A stretch of 64,000 nt of DNA from Bacillota bacterium (GCA_023435225.1 JAEYRX010000051.1:8226-72225), one strand, 5' to 3'; positions 53,124-61,233 are shown, counted from the first letter of the stretch. The notes: generated by a model not told the origin, from the letters alone. Program-made: numbers and translations.

Positions 53124-53842
53124 TGATTCATAGCCAATTTCAATGTATGTTCCAATAATCCAGCGCCACCCCAAATGCCATGTCCCGGAACTACTACTTC
53201 CGCTTCAACATATCTATCCAATAATTTTTTCATAACGACCGGATATGATACGGGGTCTCCTTCGGAAATATTACCGAGATTGTCGGAGTTCTCAGCCTTT
53301 ACAATACAACCTCCGAATAATACTTTAAAATCAGGGAAATACACTACAATATTGTCTTTAGTATGGGCTGGGCCGGGATAAAAGACTTCCAGCTTCATTT
53401 CGCCAATAGTAAACGGCTGAATTTCATTTGTAATTTTACCCTGCGGTTTCTGATATCCGGCTTTACTTGCATATTCGGCAGTAAGAGTAGTACTAATCGT
53501 TTCAATATTGTTTTGGAGCAGGGTATCAATCCCCCCGATCCGGTCTTGATGAGCGTGAGTGATGATTGCCAAGACAATATCCTTGCCGAACTTCTGCCGG
53601 ATCAGATTTGTCAGTTCTTGAGTTTGCACGTTGGTCCACGGGGTGTCGATCAGAATAAGACCCGCATCGGTGACCGCCACTATACCATTTGATGGGATCG
53701 AATAACCGTTATAATTGAAGTAGCTTATATGTACCCAGATGGAATCGTTTATCCGTTTTAGTTCGACTTGCGGTTTTTCATTTGAATAGGTTAAACTGCT
53801 TGTGAAAATCAAAAGCAAAACAAATACTAGAATCCGCTTCAT
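53120..53842 (-). CDS. Subclass B1 metallo-beta-lactamase
   Basis: 240 residues with a signal peptide (RILVFVLLLIFTSSLTYS). All zinc ligands of B1 enzymes are in place: His96-Ala-His98-Gln-Asp100 (THAHQDRIGG), His160 (GPAHTKDNIVVY), Cys179 (LFGGCIVK) and His221 (VPGHGIWGG). The gaps 96-160, 160-179 and 179-221 are close to those of B. cereus BcII. The Lys after the Cys (K182) and Asn191 match the substrate-binding pair. B1 enzymes hydrolyse penicillins, cephalosporins and carbapenems; resistance is inferred, not shown. Chromosomal, no mobile element attached. Confidence 0.85.
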   Translation of the reverse strand: MKRILVFVLLLIFTSSLTYSNEKPQVELKRINDSIWVHISYFNYNGYSIPSNGIVAVTDAGLILIDTPWTNVQTQELTNLIRQKFGKDIVLAIITHAHQDRIGGIDTLLQNNIETISTTLTAEYASKAGYQKPQGKITNEIQPFTIGEMKLEVFYPGPAHTKDNIVVYFPDFKVLFGGCIVKAENSDNLGNISEGDPVSYPVVMKKLLDRYVEAEVVVPGHGIWGGAGLLEHTLKLAMNQ

Positions 53843-53891
53843 TTATTGTCGCCATCCCCTTCTTTTTTATCATCAACTATCTTTTTCAACC

Positions 53892-54011
53892 GAGGAATTT
53901 GCATAATTGTAAATTTTTCTTTTCGGTCATAATATTTTGATAGATACATCTGGGTTGTTCACCATATATTATGACCGAAAGATTCTAAGAGTAATTATGC
54001 AATTTCCTTAT
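53892..54011. repeat. TATTGTAT-family repeat, copy 4 (diverged), overlapping a gene end
   Basis: Outer GAGGAATTTGCATAATT/GTAATTATGCAATTTCCTT, inner TTTCGGTCATAATATT/ATATTATGACCGAAA. It overlaps the 3' end of the TIGR04076 gene: LHNYS and the stop come from the repeat. Confidence 0.65.
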
Positions 54012-54329
54012 CTCCCAGACGGTCCCTTTTGGGTCCGGGCAATGAATCTTAAATACTTGCCGGTTCTCTTCATTCCAAGAAGGAAACCCCAGAGTCACCC
54101 GCCAGGTGTATAAATCCAATACATGGAGGAGCGCTTCGCAAACCCCGGTTGGTCTTTGGTAAGGGTTGTTGAAAATAAAGGTATCACCCATATTGTGACG
54201 GCATTCCTCGTGCTTTTCAACCATTTTGATTTCGATTTTACCGATCCGGTTCCATAATTCTTGGTAGTCGGCGTGAGTTTTGAGGTTGGATAGGTCGAGA
54301 TTTAGATCGATTGTTTTGTGATTAGACAT
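53985..54329 (-). CDS. TIGR04076 family protein
   Basis: 114 residues. The pattern KIEIKMVEKHEECRHNMGDTFIFNN..., then CEALLHVLDLYTWRVTLGF, ending KIHCPDPKGTVWEI is that of the TIGR04076 family, small cytoplasmic proteins of unknown function in anaerobes. The start follows AAAGGAGCT by 8 nt. Its last residues are supplied by a repeat element, so the natural C-terminus may have been replaced. Unrelated to its neighbours. Confidence 0.75.
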   Translation of the reverse strand: MSNHKTIDLNLDLSNLKTHADYQELWNRIGKIEIKMVEKHEECRHNMGDTFIFNNPYQRPTGVCEALLHVLDLYTWRVTLGFPSWNEENRQVFKIHCPDPKGTVWEIRKLHNYS

Positions 54330-54651
54330 TTTTTGGAGCTCCTTTTGGGGTCATTCTATCTTTCTCCCGCTTCCGGAAGAAACTAACTGCCGGGTCTGTT
54401 GGGTTTTCTTGAGTATTTTTTGAACATCGGCTTTGAAGCTTAAATTGAGTATAAAAGGATCTTTTTTTAATAAAGAATAATTCAATATTAGGATAAAATT
54501 TCCTTTTTAATTTGCAAAATGATGATTTTTTCTTATTAAAAACCTTGTCCAAAAGGTAACCAAATTATGGTATAATATTAGTTAGCCAACCAGGCGGGGT
54601 AATATTATCAATGATGAACAACGGCGAACAAATGTATTACTGGAAGAGCTA
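54330..54651. promoter_or_regulatory. Gap with an extended -10 promoter for the coiled-coil gene
   Basis: No gene that I trust. ATGGTATAAT near 54567-54576 is an extended -10 (TG-N-TATAAT). A possible -35 TTGTCC is about 20 bp upstream, too far by usual standards. It faces the plus-strand coiled-coil gene. Confidence 0.45.
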
Positions 54652-54918
54652 ATGTCTCAATTCCGCACTTTTAGAGAAGGATTACAGCTATTAAATGATA
54701 AAGTGGATAGAGGTTTTAACAAGCTTAACCAACGAATTGATAAATTGGATGAAAACAACCGCCAAGAGCATAAACAAATAATACAGGCGGTTCAAGACTT
54801 GGATAGTGAAGTTAAACGATTTGACACTGAAGTGGTAAAAATAAAGCGGGTGAAATACCATACCCATCAATACCATTTCCGGTATTTTCCACCAAAATTC
54901 GACAAATTTATTATTTAA
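54652..54918 (+). CDS. Small coiled-coil protein of unknown function
   Basis: 88 residues. Heptad-rich N-terminal two-thirds (LQLLNDKVDRGFNKLNQRIDKLDENNRQEHKQIIQAVQDLDSEVKRFDTEV), then a basic aromatic tail (HTHQYHFRYFPPKFDKFII). No membrane segment or signal peptide. The frame stays open about 15 codons upstream without a normal start codon, so the true start might use ATT. GGAAGAG precedes the ATG closely. An extended -10 is upstream. I do not recognise a family. Confidence 0.5.
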   Translation: MSQFRTFREGLQLLNDKVDRGFNKLNQRIDKLDENNRQEHKQIIQAVQDLDSEVKRFDTEVVKIKRVKYHTHQYHFRYFPPKFDKFII

Positions 54919-54934
54919 GCCAGTACTCCCCCAA

Positions 54935-54958
54935 TAAAAAACCGGCTTAAACACCGGC
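54935..54958 (-). terminator. Terminator of the GNAT gene
   Basis: Minus strand GCCGGTGTTTAAGCCGGTTTTTTATT, with a 5-bp stem and T run just past the stop at 54977. Confidence 0.8.
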
Positions 54959-54976
54959 AAATAATAACTCCGAATC

Positions 54977-55480
54977 TCAAAACCTCCCCGCTAACTCTTC
55001 CAGCGTCTGATTACATATCCGATAAACTGTCCAATCATCCATCGGAACAGCTCCCAAATTCTTATAGAACCTAACTGAAGGCTCATTCCAATCCAGGCAC
55101 CACCATTCCAACCGGCCGCATTTACGTTCCAGAGCCAGTTTGGCCAGAAATGAAAGCATTACTTTTCCAAGACCTTTCCCTCTTAACTCCGGTTTTATGT
55201 ACAAGTCCTCGAGGTAGATACCGGGTCTTCCCAAGAAGGTGGAGAAATTATGAAAGAACAAGGCAAAGCCAACCGGAACCCCATCATATTCCCCAATAAT
55301 CACCTCAGCGGCCTTCCGCTCAAATAAAGATTCCCGTAAAACCTCTTCCGTAGCTGTTACTTCAGATAACAGATTTTCATAAGCTGCCAATTCTTTGATG
55401 AACTTTAAAACCAATGGCACATCAGCCTCAACCGCAAAGCGAATGGTAAACTCATCGACTCCGGTTTGAATAATAGACAT
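54977..55480 (-). CDS. GNAT N-acetyltransferase
   Basis: 167 residues. Typical small GNAT: IRFAVEADVPLVLKFIKELAAYE, VGFALFFHNFSTFLGRPGIYLEDLYIKPELRGKGLGKVMLSFLAKLAL (acetyl-CoA loop R-G-K-G-L-G) and WNEPSVRFYKNLGAVPMDDWTVYRI, close to the SSAT-like group. It probably acetylates a small amine such as a polyamine or amino acid; not determined by sequence. A word-repeat separates it from dapA. Confidence 0.88.
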   Translation of the reverse strand: MSIIQTGVDEFTIRFAVEADVPLVLKFIKELAAYENLLSEVTATEEVLRESLFERKAAEVIIGEYDGVPVGFALFFHNFSTFLGRPGIYLEDLYIKPELRGKGLGKVMLSFLAKLALERKCGRLEWWCLDWNEPSVRFYKNLGAVPMDDWTVYRICNQTLEELAGRF

Positions 55481-55499
55481 ATATATAATCCCTTTCTTT

Positions 55500-55625
55500 T
55501 AGTTGATAGTTGAGAATTAACAATTGACAGTAAAAAATATTTTCGGTAATTGTAACTTGTTCTAACTATCAGCTTTACACAATACACTATCAACTATGCA
55601 AAAACTGTACACCATCAACTGTCAA
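55500..55625. repeat. Short-word repeat (CAACTATCAACTG type) between GNAT and dapA
   Basis: TAGTTGATAGTTGAGAATTAACAATTGACAGT and, 40 bp later, CTAACTATCAGC...CACTATCAACTATGC...CATCAACTGTCAACT. Same vocabulary as the dnaK-dnaJ gap (35705-35854). Confidence 0.6.
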
Positions 55626-56488
55626 CTAAACATAACCTTATCCAACTTTCCTTTCAACCCTTCCGATATTTCCGTCAGCGGCAGTCTGGTTTCAGCCGAC
55701 TGGATTAAACCTTGTTGTTTTAAACAATATTTAACCGGAGCCGGATTGGGCTCTACAAACAACAAAGGGATAATATCAGCTACTTGTTTCCATTGCTCCA
55801 AAGCCGCCTGATGATTATTTTCCTTAACCAATTCATATATAGCAACATATTTTTCAGTCTTCAAGTGAGCAGCCGCCAGAATCCCGCCGGCGCCTCCCAG
55901 GTTCAGAGTAGTATAGAAAAGCAGATCCTCCCCGGTCAATATGGAGAAATCAACCGGTGGATGCAGTAACAGTTCCATTGTCTGCTTAATATCGCCGCAG
56001 GAATCCTTTAACCCGACGATATTCTTTAATCCGGCCAGTTTATGAATAGTTTCATTTTCAATATTCCTTCCCGTCCGGTAGGGGATATTGTAAATTATAA
56101 TCGGCAAATCGCTCGACTCCGATATCTCCCGGAAATGTTGATAAATCCCGTTCTGATCCGGTCGGTTATAATAGGGACAAACCGATAAAATCCCGTCTAC
56201 TTTATATTTCTCCACTACCTTCAATTGCTTAACTACTTTTTTAGTATAATTACCGCCAACTCCGACAAAAACCGGTATCCTACCTTTCACAAACTCCAAT
56301 GTTTTATCGATAATCGCTTCAAACTCCGCTTCATCAACCGCCGGACTCTCTCCGGTCGTACCTAACGGAATCAACCCGGAGATCCCTTTCCCGATATAAT
56401 AATCGATTAACTTTCCATAAGATTGATAATCAACTTCATCATTGAGAAAAGGAGTAATTATCGGCAACCAAACCCCCTCAATCCTCAT
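55622..56488 (-). CDS. dapA: 4-hydroxy-tetrahydrodipicolinate synthase
   Basis: 288 residues. It condenses pyruvate with aspartate semialdehyde. Features: PLGTTGESPAVDEAE (substrate Thr-Thr), the Schiff-base Lys in IVGLKDSCGD, Tyr in IIYNIPYRTGRNI, and LTGEDLLFYTTLNLGGAGGI. Start ATG 56488 follows GGAGG by 7 nt; a frame from 56518 leaves that site internal. With asd upstream it forms the lysine/dipicolinate branch, presumably under the lysine riboswitch. Confidence 0.95.
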   Translation of the reverse strand: MRIEGVWLPIITPFLNDEVDYQSYGKLIDYYIGKGISGLIPLGTTGESPAVDEAEFEAIIDKTLEFVKGRIPVFVGVGGNYTKKVVKQLKVVEKYKVDGILSVCPYYNRPDQNGIYQHFREISESSDLPIIIYNIPYRTGRNIENETIHKLAGLKNIVGLKDSCGDIKQTMELLLHPPVDFSILTGEDLLFYTTLNLGGAGGILAAAHLKTEKYVAIYELVKENNHQAALEQWKQVADIIPLLFVEPNPAPVKYCLKQQGLIQSAETRLPLTEISEGLKGKLDKVMFS

Positions 56489-56608
56489 TACAAAACCTCC
56501 ATTATATTCAATTATCAAAACAAATCATTCACATCTATTTCAACTAAAACAACTTCAGCCTAAAATTTATGTCATCCGGCGCTTTTACAGCGGCGCGCCG
56601 GGATGGTC

Positions 56609-56779
56609 TTGCCGGATTGGATGAGCTTCCTCGAATAATCCTTCGGGTCGTCAAAAGTGGTAAGATGCGAAGTGCGACCGAGTGAGGACCGCAGATAATG
56701 CTGGTGTATATCGAGGACCGGAACGACCGAGCACTGAAGCAGATTGCCGCTTTTCACGGCGCATCATCCAATCCGGCAA
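56609..56779. repeat. GC-rich 171-bp element bounded by 16-bp perfect inverted repeats
   Basis: TTGCCGGATTGGATGA (56609-56624) and TCATCCAATCCGGCAA (56764-56779). Just outside the left end, CATCCGGCGC/GCGCCGGGATG forms another hairpin. Base composition is much richer in G+C than its surroundings, which suggests transfer or strong structure. It lies between asd and dapA. Short open frames on both strands look like chance. Confidence 0.6.
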
Positions 56780-56850
56780 AACTTTCAACCTTATTTTAAC
56801 TGTATTTGATTCTCTTAACTTTACTCTGACTCACAATTCATTTTGAAAAG

Positions 56851-57924
56851 TTACAACAATCCCTTTTCCAACATCGCCTCCGCGATTTGAACCGCATTTG
56901 TCGCGGCACCCTTCCGCAGGTTGTCGGATACACACCAAAGATTAATCGCATTCTGCCGGGTTGTATCATCACGAAGCCGTCCCACCAAAACCTGATCCTT
57001 ATACTCATTCCGGATCAAATCCCGGGTAACCGGATACTGCCGTTCCTGCGGATCATTCCGAACCTCTTTCGCCTTCGTGTCCGGGGTCAACCCGTCAATC
57101 AATACAACTCCCGGAGCTTGCTTGGAATCGCCCAGAATACTCATAGCTTTCTCAGCATTCATCTCACCCATAAACTCGGCATTAACCGACTCACAATGCC
57201 CGACAAAAACCGGGACCCGCACCGTAGTCGGATTAATCAACAAATTAGGCTCGCCAAGGATCTTCCGGGTCTCATTGACCATCTTCAATTCTTCCTTGGT
57301 ATACCCGTTCGAGAGAAATCGGTCAATATGCGGAATACAGTCAAAACCAATCGGTCTGGCAAAAACTCCCGGGTTATAATAAGGTTCTTCACCGGCCAGA
57401 ATATCTTCGGACTGCTTCTTTAGCTGCTCCATGGCCACTTCCCCCCAACCACTGACCGCCTGATAAGTAGAGACCACTACCCGGTGCAACCGAGCTGCTC
57501 GATGCAATGGCGCCAACGCTACCGCCATTTGAATGGTTGAACAATTAGGATTACATATATATCTTGTTCCGGCAGTGACCGCATCCATATTAATTTCCGG
57601 TATCACCAACGGATATTCCGGGTACATCCGGAAGTCGCCTCCGTTATCAATTACCACACAACCACTGTCGACGGCAACTTTCCCCCATTGTACACTGGCG
57701 CCTTTAGCGCCTTCCTTGCCCGCAAAAAATACCAAATCAAGTCCTTTAAAAAGGCCGGCCTCAATCTTACGTACTTGAAATTTCTCACCAGCCAAAACTT
57801 CTTCTCTTGCACTAGTAGCCATTACGGTTAATTCCCCGTCAATCGGAAACTTTCGTTCCCGGAGCACTCTAATAATCCTGTCCCCGACCGGACCAACTCC
57901 CAATACACCAACTTTTAATCCCAT
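56851..57924 (-). CDS. asd: Aspartate-semialdehyde dehydrogenase
   Basis: 357 residues. NADP-binding GVLGVGPVGDRI at the N-terminus, active-site Cys in NPNCSTIQMAV (about 129), and VPVFVGHCESVNAEF. It makes aspartate semialdehyde for lysine, threonine and methionine synthesis and for dipicolinate of spores. The start follows AGGAGGA by 8 nt. The lysine riboswitch is 120 bp upstream. dapA is downstream across a GC-rich element. Confidence 0.95.
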   Translation of the reverse strand: MGLKVGVLGVGPVGDRIIRVLRERKFPIDGELTVMATSAREEVLAGEKFQVRKIEAGLFKGLDLVFFAGKEGAKGASVQWGKVAVDSGCVVIDNGGDFRMYPEYPLVIPEINMDAVTAGTRYICNPNCSTIQMAVALAPLHRAARLHRVVVSTYQAVSGWGEVAMEQLKKQSEDILAGEEPYYNPGVFARPIGFDCIPHIDRFLSNGYTKEELKMVNETRKILGEPNLLINPTTVRVPVFVGHCESVNAEFMGEMNAEKAMSILGDSKQAPGVVLIDGLTPDTKAKEVRNDPQERQYPVTRDLIRNEYKDQVLVGRLRDDTTRQNAINLWCVSDNLRKGAATNAVQIAEAMLEKGLL

Positions 57925-58045
57925 GATTAATTTCCTCCTATTTCTTCTATTGATAAAAGTATCTGAAAACTATATCCATGTTTGCTGAAACCAAGAGACT
58001 CATAAAATTAATGAGCGTTATTCCGCTTTATATTACTGGAAAACA

Positions 58046-58280
58046 AAAAAAGATTGGCATCCACCAACCTTTGAAAACTAAAAAAGTATTCATCGGCGGT
58101 AAGATAGCTCTCCACTAAAGAAACGATAAATGTTTCCAAGTGACAGTACCGGGACTATTAATCACGGTACCAGCCGGAAGTTGGCAATTTCCGACTTCGG
58201 CGAAACACCCTTTCATCCCGGTTTAACGGCCGGCCGGCCTCCCCGGGGTTACTGATGAGTTTCGCGCCTCTACTCTACCA
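58046..58280 (-). promoter_or_regulatory. Lysine riboswitch (L box)
   Basis: Minus strand from 58280: AGAGGCGCGAAACTCATCAGTA, GATGAAAGGG, TCGCCGAAGTCGG, CTTCCGGCTGG, TGTCACTTGG and GGAGAGCTATCTTACCGCCG, all in the order of the L-box aptamer. A terminator GGTTGG...CCAATC with a T run (58046-58075) follows. High lysine should stop transcription of asd and probably dapA. Confidence 0.95.
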
Positions 58281-58389
58281 CAAATTATTTATTTATTTTT
58301 ATTCTCAACTAAAAATATATTATTTAATTTTTACTATAAAAAAACCAAATTGTCAATGGCTTATTGGTAAATTTTTAAAGTAATCAGCA

Positions 58390-58418
58390 TTGACTTAAAA
58401 TTAGGCCCTGAGTATGAT
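58390..58418 (+). promoter_or_regulatory. Sigma-A-type promoter of flgM
   Basis: TTGACT (58390-58395), exactly 17 bp, TATGAT (58413-58418), then the flgM ribosome binding site about 75 bp downstream. Confidence 0.72.
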
Positions 58419-58500
58419 TTACGTTTTGTAAATAATAGGATATAATTGTTTGGTATCTTTTATTGTAATAATATTTAAATTTGATTTGAAGGTGTTATTT

Positions 58501-58809
58501 ATGATTATTTCCGAAGAGCAAATAGGTAATATCCTAAAAATACAAACCGGACTGAACATTAAAAAAGGATATAGTCAAACAAAGTCCAATACAAAAAGTA
58601 TTGAACCTTCTTCCCGTTCCGCCGAATTAAAATTAGTTAAATCGGTCCTCCTGGAATCTCCGGAGATCCGTCAAGAAAGAATCGCCTTGATAAAAGAAAA
58701 TATCGCCCAAGGAGATTACCGATTGACTGCACGTACTATCGCCTCGAAAATGATAACTAGAAGTCTGGCCGATAGCACTTTAAATGATCACAATTTAAAA
58801 GACGGCTAA
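58501..58809 (+). CDS. flgM: Anti-sigma-28 factor FlgM
   Basis: 102 residues. The C-terminal FlgM block SSRSAELKLVKSVLLESPEIRQERIALIKENIAQGDYRLTARTIASKMITRSL is complete; the N-terminal half is polar and variable, as normal. FlgM holds the flagellar sigma-28 until the hook is finished. Start ATG 58501 follows GAAGGTG by 6-7 nt; an upstream in-frame ATG at 58450 has no site. The rest of the flagellar regulon is not in this window. A c-di-GMP riboswitch gene follows, linking motility with second-messenger control. Confidence 0.88.
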   Translation: MIISEEQIGNILKIQTGLNIKKGYSQTKSNTKSIEPSSRSAELKLVKSVLLESPEIRQERIALIKENIAQGDYRLTARTIASKMITRSLADSTLNDHNLKDG

Positions 58810-59099
58810 AAGCTTTGTACCCTATTATTTTTTTTATTGTAAAAACTTCCCTTAAGTTTTAAACCATTTCTTCACGTAGTTCCTCAAGTTAGACTACTCC
58901 ACATTTTTGACCATCAATAATAATTAACATTACTCACTCATAAATTGTAGCCTATTGTTCATATTGTAAAATTATAGAAATATTTTTCAAAATTAAGCAG
59001 GACTATCAAAAATTGTATCGAATTAATAGTTGATTTTAAACTTGTTAGAAAATTGAAAATCTTTCAACCGGAAAAACTACTATGAACAAACAACTTGAT
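58810..59099. other. Gene-free stretch before the c-di-GMP riboswitch
   Basis: AT-rich, no gene or repeat recognised. It should contain the promoter of the riboswitch-controlled gene. Confidence 0.35.
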
Positions 59100-59193
59100 T
59101 TGAAAATAGCAAACACAGCGAAAACTGTGGACGCAAAGCTACGGGTCTACGGTGCGGTTAATAACCCTAAACACTATGATCGCCGGGCTGCCA
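59100..59193 (+). promoter_or_regulatory. Cyclic-di-GMP-I riboswitch (GEMM)
   Basis: AGCAAACACAGCGAAAACTGTGGACGCAAAGC, then CTACGGGTCTACGGTG and CACTATGATCGCCGGGCTGCC. The conserved GGACGCAAAGC, the ACAG/CTGT P2 hairpin and the terminal GCC-GGGCTGCC match the GEMM-I aptamer. It lies directly before the GAF-protein gene, with AAGGAG right behind it, so control of translation is likely. Confidence 0.92.
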
Positions 59194-59211
59194 AAAGGAG
59201 TTGTTTTAATT

Positions 59212-60432
59212 TTGGAACTAAAAAATACTTTTAATATGAATAAACATCTAAAAAGTAAAGCTAAGCATAAAAAGAAGCCGGCTATTAAGATAAACCGTTT
59301 TCATGCTTTATTAATTATTGCGGGTTATATCTTAATCATACTATTAGGAATCCATTGGTCGCCTGATTTTTTAAAAAAAGAATCCCTAGCCTTTTTTAAA
59401 AAAATGGCGGACTTTAGTTTTTGGGTAACAAGTTTAATTAAAAACAGCGATTTGCATTATATTTATTCAATTATTATCTATACTTCAATACCATTGGGTG
59501 TTGTTCTCTGGGTATATATCTTGTATTACCGGTTACGGACCGCCTCTACTTTAGATATACCGGTAATTTCTAAATATCTGCCTATTCCTACCATAATAAA
59601 CCCTTTATATGATGAATCTTATAAAAAAACCAAAGCTAAAGTTAAGGAATTAAGTCAAAAACAAAGACAAGCAAACAAAGAACTTACTACTCTGGAAAAT
59701 GAGTTAATAGTAATCTCCAACGAACGAAATAACCTTAAAAAGCGATTAAACGAAGTTGAAACCGTTAGAAATAATTATCTTAATGAGCTAAATAACCTAA
59801 TTGAAAAGTCGGTCCAGTTACATTCGGAGACCGACTACCATACTTTCGTTTTTAAAGAAGGAATTAAATTACTTGATCATGTTTTAAAATTTCGGGATTT
59901 TATCACGCAACATTTAGATCAGGATTTTCATTTAATAGTACAGGAGTTTAAAAAAGTAGTTAATGAATCCGCCAATACTATTACAAAAATAACTTTCGAT
60001 CGGATTAATGATAAAGATAGCTCTATCTGGATTTTGTCATATAACGGAGAATACTTGGAGTTAATTGCCAGTAACGGGCTAGAACCGGAACCGCATAAAA
60101 AATACTCCCGCGGTCAAGGTCTGGCTGGTTGGATTTGGAACCACAAACTTCCGGCAGTCTGCCCGAACGCTCATTTTGATTCCAGAATCTGGCGAAGAGT
60201 AAACTCAGTCTTACCTTTTTGTAGTATAATAGGAGTACCGATACTAGATTTTGATGAAAAAGTGTTAGGCGCTCTGTTTGTCCAGTGTAACCGGGAAAAT
60301 GTATTTGATGAGATTAAAGATATTTTTACTTTGTCATATTTTGGGAAGATTTTGGCTATTATATTTATAGATTTTTTATCCGCCAGATCGAGAATAGCCG
60401 ATGACCAAAACATACAAGGTGATTTGCTTTAA
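59212..60432 (+). CDS. Membrane-bound GAF-domain protein under c-di-GMP control
   Basis: About 406 residues. Two membrane segments (about 25-45 and 85-110), a charged coiled coil (KVKELSQKQRQANKELTTLENELIVISNERNNLKKRLNEVE, about 145-185) and a C-terminal GAF domain (about 270-385, YSRGQGLAGWIWNH, IGVPILDFDEKVLGALFVQC). It lacks a visible output domain. The long frame from 59152 overlaps the riboswitch and is not the start. A TTG at 59212 lies 11 nt after GGAG; the ATG at 59236 has no site. It may bind a ligand or partner proteins. Function unknown. Confidence 0.7.
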   Translation: MELKNTFNMNKHLKSKAKHKKKPAIKINRFHALLIIAGYILIILLGIHWSPDFLKKESLAFFKKMADFSFWVTSLIKNSDLHYIYSIIIYTSIPLGVVLWVYILYYRLRTASTLDIPVISKYLPIPTIINPLYDESYKKTKAKVKELSQKQRQANKELTTLENELIVISNERNNLKKRLNEVETVRNNYLNELNNLIEKSVQLHSETDYHTFVFKEGIKLLDHVLKFRDFITQHLDQDFHLIVQEFKKVVNESANTITKITFDRINDKDSSIWILSYNGEYLELIASNGLEPEPHKKYSRGQGLAGWIWNHKLPAVCPNAHFDSRIWRRVNSVLPFCSIIGVPILDFDEKVLGALFVQCNRENVFDEIKDIFTLSYFGKILAIIFIDFLSARSRIADDQNIQGDLL

Positions 60433-60479
60433 TCATATCTTTCTACTTCTTCAACCGGAGATAACGGAAAGGAGCAATC

Positions 60480-60671
60480 ATGGCTATCACTCGAAAGAAA
60501 GAACAGGTGATTTTGCATTTGGAACCTGAAAACAAAATAAATTCGTCAATTCCATCTGAAGATAACGCATTTCAAAAGTATTTCGATCATCTCGATGAGG
60601 TAACCGGCCAACTCTTGGAAGCCATCAAACGTTCCCGGAATACAATCTCCGAAAATGAAAAGAAACGCTAA
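60480..60671 (+). CDS. Small protein of unknown function
   Basis: 63 residues, start with a clear GGAAAGGAG 7 nt upstream. Sequence is charged with a C-terminal helix (KYFDHLDEVTGQLLEAIKRSRNTI). No membrane segment, no Cys. It follows the GAF gene by 47 bp, probably in the same transcript and under the same riboswitch. I do not recognise a family. Confidence 0.5.
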   Translation: MAITRKKEQVILHLEPENKINSSIPSEDNAFQKYFDHLDEVTGQLLEAIKRSRNTISENEKKR

Positions 60672-60677
60672 TCCTAG

Positions 60678-61193
60678 TTATTTTGGCATCCTTTCTTTAA
60701 TTCCCTTACTATTCCGGCTAACATAAGTGCAGCTAGGCGTCTTTCCGCATTTTCGGCATGCAGCATCATAAGCCGAATTAATCGTTCCACAGTCCGGGCA
60801 AGAGTAATGTTCCAACATTTCTTGATACCATTGCTCATACCCAACTTCTTTGATTCTATCTAATGACTGCCATAATTCAATTCGATGGGGGTAAAAAGCC
60901 TGAAATTCCTTTAATTGATCGCAGGGATATTCTTCACATTCTCCACAAAATTCAATCCTTTTTTGCGCGGAGCATTCGGCCATTTTACAAGTCTTACAGT
61001 AACTTGTGCGAACACTGGACCGGCAACCTTCGCATCTTAACTCTTCAACCGGTTGATTGCGACGGGCTGCAAGCCTTATAAGCCTTTCGGGGTCCTCCAT
61101 ATTAGCGATATAAAACGTACAGGCAGGACAAAAGAGACCACAGATGGCAGCCTTCTTTTTATCAGGTAAATTATTCTCACTTGATTTTTGCAT
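60678..61193 (-). CDS. DUF3795 family cysteine-rich protein
   Basis: 171 residues, rich in paired Cys: CGLFCPACTFYIAN, CEGC, CKTCKMAECSAQKRIEFCGECEEYPC and a C-terminal zinc ribbon CPDCGTINSAYDAACRKCGKTP. The N-terminal block matches DUF3795, usually found in anaerobes and archaea, function unknown. Start ATG 61193 follows GGAAAGGAG by 7 nt; a GTG at 61214 is inside the site region. It is convergent with the small-protein gene, with only 6 bp between. Confidence 0.75.
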   Translation of the reverse strand: MQKSSENNLPDKKKAAICGLFCPACTFYIANMEDPERLIRLAARRNQPVEELRCEGCRSSVRTSYCKTCKMAECSAQKRIEFCGECEEYPCDQLKEFQAFYPHRIELWQSLDRIKEVGYEQWYQEMLEHYSCPDCGTINSAYDAACRKCGKTPSCTYVSRNSKGIKERMPK

Positions 61194-61233
61194 TATAAGC
61201 TCCTTTCCACTCACAAAAGTGTATCAAATTGTT

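Noticed and set aside
53120..53842. Glyoxalase II or other generic MBL-fold hydrolase
   Set aside because: The HxHxD-R, third His, Cys and last His follow the B1 pattern and spacing; glyoxalase lacks the zinc-binding Cys.
56572..56757. Open frames on both strands in the GC-rich element
   Set aside because: Both are within a palindrome with 16-bp ends, without ribosome sites; likely chance.
59152..59211. Upstream start of the GAF-protein gene at 59152
   Set aside because: It lies inside the c-di-GMP riboswitch, so those codons are RNA structure rather than coding.
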